Shown here: piece by piece, positions 41,367 to 50,220 of the stretch
Layout: each line of letters opens with the position of its first letter
Numbering within the stretch: the stretch's first letter is position 1
Assembly: GCA_002344785.1 (NCBI GenBank)
Contig: DDUL01000023.1
Location: 1-62,235, forward strand
From: Bdellovibrionaceae bacterium UBA2339
GTDB taxonomy: Bacteria > Bdellovibrionota > Bdellovibrionia > Bdellovibrionales > JAMPXM01
Length of the DNA: 62,235 bases
Reading direction: 5' to 3'
The notes under the pieces: generated by a model
Told to the model about the DNA's origin: nothing
Database searches by the model: none
Seen by the model: the letters and a program-made list of their open reading frames with translations, nothing else
Position numbers and translations under genes: made by a program

Positions 41367-42746
41367 ATGTCGCGCGGAAATTCATCTGCTCATTTTAGCC
41401 CCGATCGCGGTTCGACAATGAATCTCTGTCGGAATCTTGGTGCTGGCCTTTGGGCTGGTGGCCTGACTTCGAATCGCAGTTGGTTTGTGAGCATCAGAGC
41501 TCTGCGTGTGGGCGCGTTGGCGCTTGGAGTTTTGCTCGCGACTTGGACGTTAGGACTTGGGCCGATCGCCGCGGCTTCGAGAGCTGGGCGATGTGAGGCC
41601 TTGTTTGATCCGGCTCGAGCGAGCTCGCCACAAAATGCCGCCGAGCTTTGGCGAGTGGTGCCGGGATCTTACTTCATGGCCTTGAGGTCGAACCCGCGCC
41701 ACTACTGGGCTTTGGCTCGACAAGACGCACAGAAGTTCCTGAGCGCCGAAAATCTCCGCGAAGGCGCGGTGACGGGAGATCCACACATTCTCAATTTCGG
41801 TGATTCGCGCGTCGCCGGCGAGCGCCGATTCATGTTGGTTGACTTGGACGATGGCGGACGAGCACCGCTGTCATTGGATTTTGGTCGTTTGGCACTGATG
41901 TCCAGTGTGGGAAGTTCGCGTGTCGCTCGTGCTGATTTGATCGAAGCTTACGTCGATGGCTTGCGGGGTGAGAAGTGGGACAAGCCGGATGTTTTGCGAG
42001 AGGCGCTCGATATTGGGCGCGGTGAAGATCGTCGGCGCAACGAAAGATATTTAGATCGAATCGCGCCGCTCGCAGCAGACGGTCGACGTCAGTTGGATCG
42101 CAGCGGAGATCGATTCGTGCCGCCGGAGCTTGTGTCGCGTGAAGTGAGTGAGTTGTTGACGGAGCTGCGCCCTCGACTTGAAGCCGAGCTTCCACCGGGT
42201 CGAACCTTGGACACCGCTATTCGAATCAAGGACTCCGGCGGTAGTATGGGCCAGCCACGCTTTTGGTTTTTGCGCGAGCGTCGCGCGGCCGGGCGGTGGA
42301 CGGGAGAGTTTCAGGTGTTCGAGTTCAAGACGATGGGTGAGCCCGCGACCTCGGCTTGGGGGCCGCAGGCCTCCATCCAATCGCGAATGCGGCAGATGAT
42401 CCGCTATTATCGACATGAGTTGAGCGATGACAACTTCAAGCTCGTGAGAATTGGTGGGCGAGCCTTCTGGATGCGTGAGCGCGTGCGCGACGGTTTGGAT
42501 TTCAAAGATGAATTGGGGCTAACTCGCGATGAAATTGAAGAAAAGCGCGCTATGCAGATTTACATCGCCAATTGGTTGGGGCGCCAGCATCGCGATGTGG
42601 CTCCGAGCTGGGCGGAACGCATGGATCGACGCGCGGATCGTGAACGTTTTAAACGCGAGATTGAAGCTTGGATTCAACACGTGACTCGCGTGACCCACGA
42701 AATTTGGCAGGAGCAAAGTCATCGCCCGGCGCAAACTTCGCCCTGA
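41367..42746 (+). CDS. DUF2252 family protein with signal/anchor segment
   Basis: 459 aa. DUF2252 proteins are kinase-fold-like with unknown function. The diagnostic motif GDPHILNFGDSRV is present near residue 138, followed by FMLVDLDDGGRAPLSLDFGRL. The family's other conserved part is the long helical end (AMQIYIANWLGRQHRDVA). The N-terminus carries a hydrophobic segment (about 48-70, VGALALGVLLATWTLGLGPI), so the protein may be exported or anchored, which is unusual for this family. Start uncertain: ATG 41367 or 41418. Confidence 0.78.
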   Translation: MSRGNSSAHFSPDRGSTMNLCRNLGAGLWAGGLTSNRSWFVSIRALRVGALALGVLLATWTLGLGPIAAASRAGRCEALFDPARASSPQNAAELWRVVPGSYFMALRSNPRHYWALARQDAQKFLSAENLREGAVTGDPHILNFGDSRVAGERRFMLVDLDDGGRAPLSLDFGRLALMSSVGSSRVARADLIEAYVDGLRGEKWDKPDVLREALDIGRGEDRRRNERYLDRIAPLAADGRRQLDRSGDRFVPPELVSREVSELLTELRPRLEAELPPGRTLDTAIRIKDSGGSMGQPRFWFLRERRAAGRWTGEFQVFEFKTMGEPATSAWGPQASIQSRMRQMIRYYRHELSDDNFKLVRIGGRAFWMRERVRDGLDFKDELGLTRDEIEEKRAMQIYIANWLGRQHRDVAPSWAERMDRRADRERFKREIEAWIQHVTRVTHEIWQEQSHRPAQTSP

Positions 42747-42773
42747 CGGACCTCGTTGGGCTAAGCCCATGAA

Positions 42774-43313
42774 TCACGAGCGGGCCAGCGGGTCTTTGGA
42801 ATTCCACCAGGATTTCTTTTCGCCGAGTGCCTGCGTGACCCACGCCCAAGACTCCTTCGGACCAAAGCGAAAGTGCACGGCATTGACGGGCGTCTCTCGA
42901 AGGCTCAGCGAGATCGGCTGAACACGGCTTAAGCCCGAGGCCTCGTGCAGAGTCTTGAGTTTGACGGCGAACGCCGCCGCGATCATCTCTGTGGTGGGAT
43001 CGCCAGGAAGAGCGAGCAGTCGCGGCTTTGCGACCTCGGTTTTGAGTGCGGCGACAATCACGTCATCTTCGTGGTGAAAGTAGGAATGATCCGCGCACTC
43101 TTGCACAAACATCTTCCAAGATTTTTTGAGCTCACCGAATTCGACCAGAACTTGTTGATCGTTGAGTAGGCGGCCGTCGTCCTGAGGGACGCCACGGAAG
43201 CGCACGCTCACATGCCAAGTGTGGCCGTGAGGAGTCGCACATGAGGGCGCGACACTTGAAGTCAGTCGGTGGCCGGCCTCGAATCGATAGGTGAATTGCA
43301 GATCAAGACTCAT
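42774..43313 (-). CDS. 6-pyruvoyl-tetrahydropterin synthase/QueD-like enzyme
   Basis: 179 aa. T-fold enzyme with zinc ligands His15 (FEAGHRL), His29 and His31, and the catalytic Cys25 in CATPHGHTWHV, that is the canonical CxxxHGH motif. A Glu in SLRETPVNAVHF near the end fits the purine-binding Glu. QueD makes 6-carboxy-tetrahydropterin for queuosine. It overlaps the next PTPS-like gene by 4 bp (ATGA) and is its downstream partner. Longer than E. coli QueD (about 120 aa), with an insertion after residue 40. No other queuosine gene is nearby. Confidence 0.8.
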   Translation of the reverse strand: MSLDLQFTYRFEAGHRLTSSVAPSCATPHGHTWHVSVRFRGVPQDDGRLLNDQQVLVEFGELKKSWKMFVQECADHSYFHHEDDVIVAALKTEVAKPRLLALPGDPTTEMIAAAFAVKLKTLHEASGLSRVQPISLSLRETPVNAVHFRFGPKESWAWVTQALGEKKSWWNSKDPLARS

Positions 43314-43984
43314 GGCGATTTAGACTCCGGCGAAGTTGATGCTTTGGGGTCCCGACTTTGTGCGGAGGACTTCGGTGTCGCTCGCTCATCCGTAGCGGCG
43401 CGATCAAGAGGGCGACTTAAGATAAAGCCTGCGGATTGTCCTCGGGTCTCTTCGACTTGAACTTCGAGCTCGACCACGCGCTCGGCAAGTTCCCGAGGTG
43501 CCTTCAGGCCCCAGGCGTTAGCTAAATCTTGCGCGAGAGTTCGAGCTAGGGCTTCGGTGGTGATGTTTCGAACAGGCAATTCAATCACGTCGCCGGAGGG
43601 AAAGGCGTAGTGAAGTGCGGGGGCGGCACGAGAGGCTTTGTCGCCAAGCTGAGTTTGCTGAGAAAGTTTCAGCGCGACTTGCGTGCGGCCTTCGGCCTTC
43701 AGAACTTCAAGGTAAGGTGAGCCGACCGGGATCAGCACCCGCTCATCCCAGCGAGAAATCAATTCGCGAATTTGTCGTTTGAGAGTGTTGAACTCGAATG
43801 CGAATTCCCACTCGTCGAGGTGGGAACAGGTGACCTGCACACGCACTTGGTAGTTGTGGCCGTGCAGACGCTCGGCCTCATGTGCAGAGAGCAAAGTGAG
43901 GTGAGCCGCGCTGAACTTAAAATCTTCCTTGGCGAGCGTCAGTCGATACATGCGGCCCAAGTTGTCGCTCAGAAACCCGAACAT
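43310..43984 (-). CDS. PTPS-family enzyme with Glu-type (PTPS-III-like) active site
   Basis: 224 aa. T-fold PTPS-like core with zinc ligands His28 (FSAAHLTLL), His41 and His43. The motif reads HEAERLHGH: Ala at the position of the catalytic Cys, but a Glu (Glu38) three residues before the first His, i.e. ExxHGH, as described for PTPS-III proteins that can replace dihydroneopterin aldolase in folate synthesis. C-terminal extension of about 60 polar residues. ATG 43984 is the longer start; ATG 43951 (MYRLTLAKEDF) is closer to the usual family start. Co-translated with the QueD-like gene. Confidence 0.8.
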   Translation of the reverse strand: MFGFLSDNLGRMYRLTLAKEDFKFSAAHLTLLSAHEAERLHGHNYQVRVQVTCSHLDEWEFAFEFNTLKRQIRELISRWDERVLIPVGSPYLEVLKAEGRTQVALKLSQQTQLGDKASRAAPALHYAFPSGDVIELPVRNITTEALARTLAQDLANAWGLKAPRELAERVVELEVQVEETRGQSAGFILSRPLDRAATDERATPKSSAQSRDPKASTSPESKSP

Positions 43985-44063
43985 GGTCAACTCAGGCGGT
44001 GGGCTTGCATCGCCTGCATCGGCAGATTGAATTCAATGAAGGATGTGTGGCTCGCCAATTCGC

Positions 44064-45947
44064 TTAGCGGCGAACTGGTGGTGCCTGGGGCGGCACTTGC
44101 GAGGGTTGGCGCTGTGGCAGGTTCGGCGCGGGGGCTTGGGGTGGTAAATTTTGGGCTCTGTTCTGAGCTTGGGGCGCGCTCGGGGGAGCCGATGGGCTTT
44201 GCGCCTGTTGCTGAGGAACCAGCTGTTGCAGCATCTGCGGAGACACAGGCATCAGCACGCGATCAGGTCGGGCTGATGCGAGGTGAATGTGGGCCATTAG
44301 TTTCACGGTGTCTTGGGCCGATGCATTTTGACTGAGCGCTTGCGCGAGATCTGGTGCAAACGGCGAAGCGGCCAGCCAAGCCCTCCACATGGGCGTCTTG
44401 AGCTCCTGACCCACGCGAAGCTTCACCGAAAGCTCATCGCGAATTCGATCGACTAAGAATTGCAGAGGGCGGCCGTCATTATCCTGACGGAAGTTATTCA
44501 AGAAACTTTGATCAAAAACCAAGGCCGAGTCCAAGATCTGCACGGCGCCGGTCAACTCGCGATCATCCAATTCGCGAACACCCCAGGTTCGGCGATAAGC
44601 AATCTCACCGGCCAGGTTATTCACATATCGCGCAACACCACCATGCGCCGTCGCATAAGAGACATGCACACCCATGGAAAAGTGTGCGAGCACCCACGGA
44701 TCAATGCGACGGCGTGGACGGATGAGCGGGAACTGCTTGTCGATCAGGTCGACGAGAAAATTGTCGACCTCTTTTTGTTCCTCGACGGTGAAGCTGTCTC
44801 GCAAGATCGCATACGACTTAATAAGGCCAGCCAGTCGTGCTTCGCCCAAGGCATCGCCACGAGGTTTGTAGCCGCGCGCCCAAGCGAGCACTTCTGTTTT
44901 CGCGCGCGTTGCATAGCGAGGCTCGCCGGTCAGTCGTGAGAGAACTGTCCAGTCCAACACCGACGCGAGATTTTCCAAGGCCAGCTGTTGATTTGCGGAA
45001 CTGTCGACGAGACTCAGATTCGGAACGATCAAACTTGATGAGGCCAACTTGCCGGTCACTTGTGACTCGAGACGCTGAACGATCTGCTGCATCTCGAGAT
45101 TGCTGTTCATTCGCCGAATCGCCAGACGGAAAGTTTCATCGGCGATGAAGGCTTCGCGTCCCGGGCGATGTCCCAGCGGGTGGGGGATCTGAATGCTCTT
45201 GAGACTATCGACTTGCGGAGGAAGCTCAGCGGCCTCGGCCAGGGACTTCCAACGCTCTTCTTGCTGGGCTTTTGTGAACACGATGTTTCCGTCGGCGTCC
45301 AAGAAGTAAGGGCCATTGGCATTGCGACCCAGCCAATCCAGCTCGATCACACGTGCGGATTCGGTGAGGGTCGGAGTATCTGAGCCGAATTCATCGGGAT
45401 TTGTTTGCGCAGGAGTCGGAATTGTATTCGTGCCGCGATACAGACCCAATGCCGGTTGCAAGTTGGCGACGGGAACTTCGGGCGTGACCTCTGTGCCCGC
45501 GGGTTGACGAGGCGAAGGTGTGATCGCCGTCGGCAACGGAGCCGTCTCAGTGGTGAAGCTTCGGAAGTCTCCTTGATGGGCAAGAAACACGTACATCGAG
45601 GCCGCCGTCAACGGCAGCGCCAAGGCGACGAGCAATCCGCGCACGAGGTTGGCGCGCTTTTGTCGTCGGGCCGCATTCACGACGGAAACATTCGAGTTGG
45701 AAATGTAAGTGCGATTCATCGGACGAATCTGCGACTTGTCCATGATGCGGCTGATGCCAGAGCCATCCCGAGGCTGCGCACCTGCCAAACCACCACCAGC
45801 AAGTGGTGAAGCCTTGGGCGCAACAGTGCCGTCACCGGGCGGTGCGCTCGGTGTGCTTGTGCCCGCATCGCCAGCAGCGGCGGCCGATGCGTTCGGCTCG
45901 CCGGGCGGCGCGGCTTCGGGTTTTTCAGGGCGAACTCGAAACTTCAA
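44064..45947 (-). CDS. Membrane-anchored alginate-lyase/heparinase-like protein
   Basis: 627 aa. An N-terminal cytoplasmic low-complexity region (Ala/Pro/Gly, residues 1-60) is followed by a membrane segment (about 103-122, GLLVALALPLTAASMYVFLA). Residues about 300-490 look like the alpha-helical toroid of alginate lyases: LDWTVLSRLTGEPRYATRA, WARGYKPRGDALGEARLAG, IDPWVLAHFSMGVHVSYATA, and HGGVARYVNNLAGEIAYRR. The end is Gln/Pro/Ala-rich. Catalytic residues cannot be assigned. Periplasmic breakdown of a uronic-acid polymer is a guess. Confidence 0.65.
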   Translation of the reverse strand: MKFRVRPEKPEAAPPGEPNASAAAAGDAGTSTPSAPPGDGTVAPKASPLAGGGLAGAQPRDGSGISRIMDKSQIRPMNRTYISNSNVSVVNAARRQKRANLVRGLLVALALPLTAASMYVFLAHQGDFRSFTTETAPLPTAITPSPRQPAGTEVTPEVPVANLQPALGLYRGTNTIPTPAQTNPDEFGSDTPTLTESARVIELDWLGRNANGPYFLDADGNIVFTKAQQEERWKSLAEAAELPPQVDSLKSIQIPHPLGHRPGREAFIADETFRLAIRRMNSNLEMQQIVQRLESQVTGKLASSSLIVPNLSLVDSSANQQLALENLASVLDWTVLSRLTGEPRYATRAKTEVLAWARGYKPRGDALGEARLAGLIKSYAILRDSFTVEEQKEVDNFLVDLIDKQFPLIRPRRRIDPWVLAHFSMGVHVSYATAHGGVARYVNNLAGEIAYRRTWGVRELDDRELTGAVQILDSALVFDQSFLNNFRQDNDGRPLQFLVDRIRDELSVKLRVGQELKTPMWRAWLAASPFAPDLAQALSQNASAQDTVKLMAHIHLASARPDRVLMPVSPQMLQQLVPQQQAQSPSAPPSAPQAQNRAQNLPPQAPAPNLPQRQPSQVPPQAPPVRR

Positions 45948-46460
45948 AGAATTCCACCTCTTCTCCTTGGTCTTAACGGAATTTTGAGGCGGTAAACTGA
46001 GATGGGAAGCCGGATTATTCGGTACTTTTTTTGGTTGGAAGGCGCAGATTCTCAGAGTGGGGCGGGGCTAAAGGCTGGCTGTATTAATTTGGGCCACTTC
46101 ATTGTGCTTGATGAGGCGGGTCCAGGTGGACCACGTTCTTGTGGCGATTTTCGAGTGAGTAAAATGCGACAAATGATCTTGAAATCTTTGGGCATTTTTT
46201 GTTTTCACGCTCACTCGGTGAAACCAGCTTGAGCTGAACATCGCGTGGATCGCGACGAGATCCGCGCTGCCGACTCCGTCTCCGATTTAGCGAAAATTCC
46301 AGTGAAATCGCAGCGCCAGGACTCAATTGCCGCCGAATTCTACCGATAACATTGAAGTACGAATCGGCGCTGCTGTTGGCAGAAGTGTCGGTTGCTCGAA
46401 GCTTCTTGAAGAGGCAACGAGAGTCGAGGTCGAGCAATTGAGATCTCCTGAGGAGGAAGC
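45948..46460. other. Divergent gap with no convincing gene
   Basis: 513 bp. It contains AT-rich stretches and an inverted repeat gttttcac/gtgaaac near 46200-46222. Promoters for both neighbours should lie here. Small open frames have no start signals. Confidence 0.5.
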
Positions 46461-47027
46461 ATGATGCGACATCAAACTACCGAATCCACCAAAGGTCCCT
46501 TCCATGTCGGACATTGGATCGCAGGTGCGACACTTCTTTTGAGCATCTCGGTGACGGGTTGTTCGCCGTCAAAAAGTCCGAGCACAGACTCTCGAATGAT
46601 GGAAGCTGCGGCCGAGGCCGAAGCGGCGGAAGCTGAATTGGCAGCGATGCAGGGCAAGGGCTCAGGCCTTACGGGAAAAGCGAGCGGGTCGAAGGGAGCG
46701 CCGCGATCGGCGACTTCAAAATCGGCATCCGTGCGAAAGGGTAAAGCCGACCAGCGTGCTCCGGCGGCTGCGACCAAAGCTGACCGCGGTGAAGTGGCGT
46801 ACATTGTTCAAGTCGGTAGCTACAAAATGAAGGAAAATGCGGATCAGGTGCTCGCGAAGATCAAAGCCGAGGGCCTGCCGGTGGCGATGAAAACTTCGAC
46901 CACGCCGTCGGGTGTGGAGTTGTATGTCGTGCGCTTTGAGCCAACACCTTCGAAATCTGAAGCTGAGTCGTTTAAGTCGAAGGCTAAGGATCTTGTTGGA
47001 GCGGAAGCGGCGATTTTGTCGCGCTAA
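46461..47027 (+). CDS. SPOR-domain lipoprotein
   Basis: 188 aa. ATG 46461 follows gaggagg. The lipobox SVTG-Cys34 gives a lipid-anchored protein. An Ala/Lys/Ser-rich linker leads to a C-terminal SPOR domain (YIVQVGSYKMKENADQVL, VELYVVRFEPTPSKSEAE), which binds denuded peptidoglycan at septa. Such proteins include DamX, FtsN and RlpA-type factors. It is single and divergent from the alginate-lyase-like gene. Confidence 0.88.
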   Translation: MMRHQTTESTKGPFHVGHWIAGATLLLSISVTGCSPSKSPSTDSRMMEAAAEAEAAEAELAAMQGKGSGLTGKASGSKGAPRSATSKSASVRKGKADQRAPAAATKADRGEVAYIVQVGSYKMKENADQVLAKIKAEGLPVAMKTSTTPSGVELYVVRFEPTPSKSEAESFKSKAKDLVGAEAAILSR

Positions 47028-47134
47028 TTTGCAATCGTTTAATCTGAATTGCGCCACTCTCGTCGGCGATAGTGGCGGCCGAGTGCGCGCCGCCAGGAGC
47101 GTAGGGCATTAGTCTAGGGAATTAGTCTAGGGCG

Positions 47135-48328
47135 TTAGTGCAGGTCATTGGACTCTTGCTCGTCCTCATCCAAATCGCGACTCCAATCGCGCAGTTGATC
47201 GGGCCAGCGCTGCCAGGCCTCGGGACCCAATAGAAATTCCTCTTCCGTGACCAAGGCATTTTTGAGAAGGCGTCGAACTTCCATTTCGTTGAAGGCTTCG
47301 CCGATCAGTGCGATGTCCTGGCGACGATCGCCATAAGGTTCTTCCCAATCCGAGAGAATTTCGTCGCGGATTTCTGGATCCGAGGGCCAATGACGAAGTG
47401 GCGTGGACGCCAGCCAAGCTCCAGAGTTCATCAATAGATCCGTGGCTCCGGCCATTGACCACAATCCGGCTTCACCATGTCGAGTTGCGATCCACACCCA
47501 GCCTTTGGCTCGCCACATGCCCAGCTCAAAGAGTTTGCGGCCAAGTTCTTTGAAGCGATCGGGATGAAAAGGTCGGCGCGCGCGAAAGTTCAAGCTGTGA
47601 AAGCGACCTGAGGTGGTCGGCTGCAAGCGATTGGCGATTCGCGGATGATCACCAGCCAAAAGCATCATCCAGCCTGTGTTGCTGTGATTTTCGTAGTCGT
47701 CATAGGTGAGCGTTTCGCGGGCCGCGCGCCAGCCTTGTGGGCCAAAGAGTTGATCGGTTTGGAGATCCTTGGACTTGGGCTCTGTGTCTTCGATTTGCAG
47801 GGCGCGCGGATTGATCCAGTCGAGGAATTCTCGCAGGCGCGTGAGCTCATCGATCGACATGCCTTCCGTCTGCACGTAAAGCAAATCGGCGGACTCGATT
47901 TGTTCCAAGAGAAGATCGCTGACGGATCGATCGTCGAATTCATCATACGCAAGCCCCAGATCGCGAAGTCGTTCGCCAGACTGAAGCTGTGGGAAAAAGC
48001 GCGGTCCATCGATCCAGGTCACCACATTTTGGATGGGGTAATGCAGATCATCGTGCTCGTGCGCTTCGAAGATGAATTCGGTCAGCGCGCCGGGCTCCAT
48101 CACGGGCGAGACATCGATGAGGATTTGCTGAGGTTCGTTTTCGCGATGACATTGTTCGATAAGATCCAAGAGATCGCCATGCCCATCGTCGATGAGTGTG
48201 GCGGTGGTGGACGTTTGCGATTCGTATTCGAGAATGCGTTCAAAGAAGCGCTCGTGAGCGCGGCGCGACTCCGGATTGGACCGCCATCCAAAGATCAAAG
48301 TGAGAGAAGGCCAACGAGGTACATTCAC
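47135..48328 (-). CDS. CobW/COG0523-like protein lacking the GTPase P-loop
   Basis: 397 aa. The C-terminal part matches the CobW_C domain: FHSLNFRARRPFHPDRFKEL, then RAKGWVWIATRHGEAGLWSM. The middle follows the COG0523 layout (ILIDVSPVMEPGALTEFIF, VVTWIDGPRFF, ADLLYVQTEG), but the GTPase marks are missing. No GxxGxGKT Walker A occurs (the start reads TLIFGWRSNPESRR), the switch region ETSG is DVSP, NKxD is VQTEG, and there is no CxCC metal motif. It may be a metal-trafficking relative with a lost GTPase. It is co-translated with the upstream M14 gene (4-bp overlap). Confidence 0.75.
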   Translation of the reverse strand: MNVPRWPSLTLIFGWRSNPESRRAHERFFERILEYESQTSTTATLIDDGHGDLLDLIEQCHRENEPQQILIDVSPVMEPGALTEFIFEAHEHDDLHYPIQNVVTWIDGPRFFPQLQSGERLRDLGLAYDEFDDRSVSDLLLEQIESADLLYVQTEGMSIDELTRLREFLDWINPRALQIEDTEPKSKDLQTDQLFGPQGWRAARETLTYDDYENHSNTGWMMLLAGDHPRIANRLQPTTSGRFHSLNFRARRPFHPDRFKELGRKLFELGMWRAKGWVWIATRHGEAGLWSMAGATDLLMNSGAWLASTPLRHWPSDPEIRDEILSDWEEPYGDRRQDIALIGEAFNEMEVRRLLKNALVTEEEFLLGPEAWQRWPDQLRDWSRDLDEDEQESNDLH

Positions 48329-49278
48329 AAGAGGTCGAAGAGATCCGGTTGCTTGGTGCCGGCGCGCTTGGCGGCCTCGATGGAAAAGGTGCCGAGCAAA
48401 TCTTGTAGCGCCTCAGTGTCGGGGAGCACATGCCCCAACTCAACTGTCACGACCGGCACTTGATGGTCTTTCCACATGTAGCGGCCGAGGCTGCCGGGAA
48501 AGTTCCCAAGGGCTCGCCAAGGTAAATCGCGGTAGCGCGGGAAATTCATCTTCGGGCCGTCGAAGTCGATCACGGCGTAGGGCGTGTGATTGGAGATGAT
48601 GATGTCGGGCTTGAAGCTTTTGATGTGAGCGATCGCGCAGCGAGTTTCAACTTCGCTGGCGGGGCTTTCGCCTGGATTTCGTCGCGGATCGCGCTTGGAT
48701 GAAGTTTCCCAGTACTTGATGGCTTGGTCGTTCCAATCGCGAGTTGGAAAATTCCGATTCAGGTCAACACCGCGGGCGTTCATGCGGGTTTTTCGAATCA
48801 AACCATCGGGATTGAGCATCGGCACCACTCGCCAGCTGGATCTGTGAGGAATGCCGCGCAGGCGCTCGGCCCACGACAATGTCATCTCGCCGGACAGTGG
48901 CTCGTCGCCGTGAATGAGGCCGAGCGTGAGGATTCGCTTGCCGCGAAGCGGAGAGTTGGAATCCGGCGCGATGTGTTCGACGTGAAAGATGGGTCGGCCT
49001 TCGTGGCTGGCGCAACCGACCAAGAGGCGTGCGCGATCACAAAAAGTCTTGAGTCGCTCGAGCGCTTCAGGGCGCGATGTGCGCTCAACCAGGTCACGAC
49101 AGATTTCCATGTCGGCTGCGGTCGGGCCGTCGAGAGTTCGCACGCTCTCCACTGCGGCTGCGGGCGCTGACGATGTAGGACCTGTGGTCTCGGCATAAGC
49201 TGAGAGCGACAGTGCCGACGCCAAGCTCATCGTGCAGATGATAGCGAAATTCAGTGAACTGAGGGTGGACCTGAGCAT
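48325..49278 (-). CDS. M14 zinc carboxypeptidase, MpaA-like
   Basis: 317 aa. A signal peptide (FAIICTMSLASALSLSAYA) leads to the catalytic set: zinc ligands His123 and Glu126 in LIHGDEPLSGE, His231 in IISNHTPYAV, substrate pocket Arg175/Asn176 in VDLNRNFPT, and general base Glu280 in VPVVTVELGH. This is the layout of MpaA/M14-type amidases that cut gamma-D-Glu-DAP bonds in murein peptides or other C-terminal residues. Upstream partner of the CobW-like gene, whose ATG overlaps its end. Confidence 0.87.
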   Translation of the reverse strand: MLRSTLSSLNFAIICTMSLASALSLSAYAETTGPTSSAPAAAVESVRTLDGPTAADMEICRDLVERTSRPEALERLKTFCDRARLLVGCASHEGRPIFHVEHIAPDSNSPLRGKRILTLGLIHGDEPLSGEMTLSWAERLRGIPHRSSWRVVPMLNPDGLIRKTRMNARGVDLNRNFPTRDWNDQAIKYWETSSKRDPRRNPGESPASEVETRCAIAHIKSFKPDIIISNHTPYAVIDFDGPKMNFPRYRDLPWRALGNFPGSLGRYMWKDHQVPVVTVELGHVLPDTEALQDLLGTFSIEAAKRAGTKQPDLFDLL

Positions 49279-49425
49279 GCTTCCTATTGGACATCAAATG
49301 CCGAGGCCTTGCAAACTCTGCTCGGCCTGTCGAATCGGCGCCGATCGCGAGCGACCGAGGTTCAGCAAGTCGCGAAGGACGAGGCTCAGGCGTGACATTT
49401 AGGCGACGCTCAGCAATAAAGGCGC

Positions 49426-50190
49426 ATGCCTCAGCGATTGCGCCCTCCACTTCGCCCGCGCTCCAAGCCCCTCAAGGCTTTGGAGCAATCACCTCCGTCG
49501 AAGTGGTCGTTTGCCCCCGTGGACTCGTCGTCGGCAGGTGGTTTGGGCGATTCGGGGGCGTTCGCGGTGCCGCCGGCTCCCTATCACACAGGCCCTTGGT
49601 ACAAGCGTCTGGTGTTTCGCGATCAATTGGGGATGGGGCTATCCATCCTTTGTTTGCTGCATTGTTTGGCACCCTTGATCTGGACGATGGGCATGCTCGT
49701 CGCCCAGTTCAGTTGGGGACACTCGGCGAAAATGTCAGTTTGGGAAAGTCCTTGGGTTCATCTCGCACTCTTGGTGATTGTGCCGACGGTTGGACTCTTT
49801 GCCTTCTGGCCGGGCTGGAAGCGTCATCGCGATCGGCGGATCTGGTACTGGGCGGGATTTGGTCTTTTCGGCTTAGTTTTGGGTGTGGGGCTGGAACTTT
49901 GGATTTTGGGTGCGGATCAAGGCTCGGCCATGTGGGGGATCGCTTCGCCTGCCTTCGAGGCGCATGGCCCGCACGGGCATGTGCACGAAGTCTCCAGCGC
50001 CCAACCCGTTGCGACGACCTCGACACCTCTGCAACATCAACTCTTGCAACATCAAATCTTGCACTTATTGCTGAGTTTGCCGACCTTGGCGGGTGGACTG
50101 ATGTTGATTCGTGCACATCGGCTCAACATGCAGTTGCAGCACGCGCAGTTGGGATGCTGCGAGTTTGATTCCGTGGACTCGGCACGTTGA
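49426..50190 (+). CDS. MerC-like membrane protein with His-rich tail
   Basis: 254 aa. A long polar N-terminus is followed by four hydrophobic segments starting at about 68. The first holds CLLHCLAPLIW, the Cys-x-x-His-Cys pattern typical of MerC metal-transport proteins. A loop before the last segment is rich in His (AFEAHGPHGHVHEV, LQHQLLQHQILH), likely metal-binding. MerC carries mercuric ions across the inner membrane, but the substrate here need not be mercury. No mer genes are nearby. Confidence 0.75.
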   Translation: MPQRLRPPLRPRSKPLKALEQSPPSKWSFAPVDSSSAGGLGDSGAFAVPPAPYHTGPWYKRLVFRDQLGMGLSILCLLHCLAPLIWTMGMLVAQFSWGHSAKMSVWESPWVHLALLVIVPTVGLFAFWPGWKRHRDRRIWYWAGFGLFGLVLGVGLELWILGADQGSAMWGIASPAFEAHGPHGHVHEVSSAQPVATTSTPLQHQLLQHQILHLLLSLPTLAGGLMLIRAHRLNMQLQHAQLGCCEFDSVDSAR

Positions 50191-50220
50191 ATTTTCTGGC
50201 GAGACATAGAGGGAGTGAAC

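Noticed and set aside
41182..41421. 79-codon frame before the DUF2252 gene
   Set aside because: No ribosome-binding site, odd composition, overlaps the better gene.
42774..43313. preQ1 riboswitch near the QueD-like genes
   Set aside because: No recognisable preQ1 aptamer sequence seen in the short region before 43984.
46002..46232. 76-codon frame in the divergent gap
   Set aside because: No start signal or motif; the region is AT-rich and likely holds promoters.
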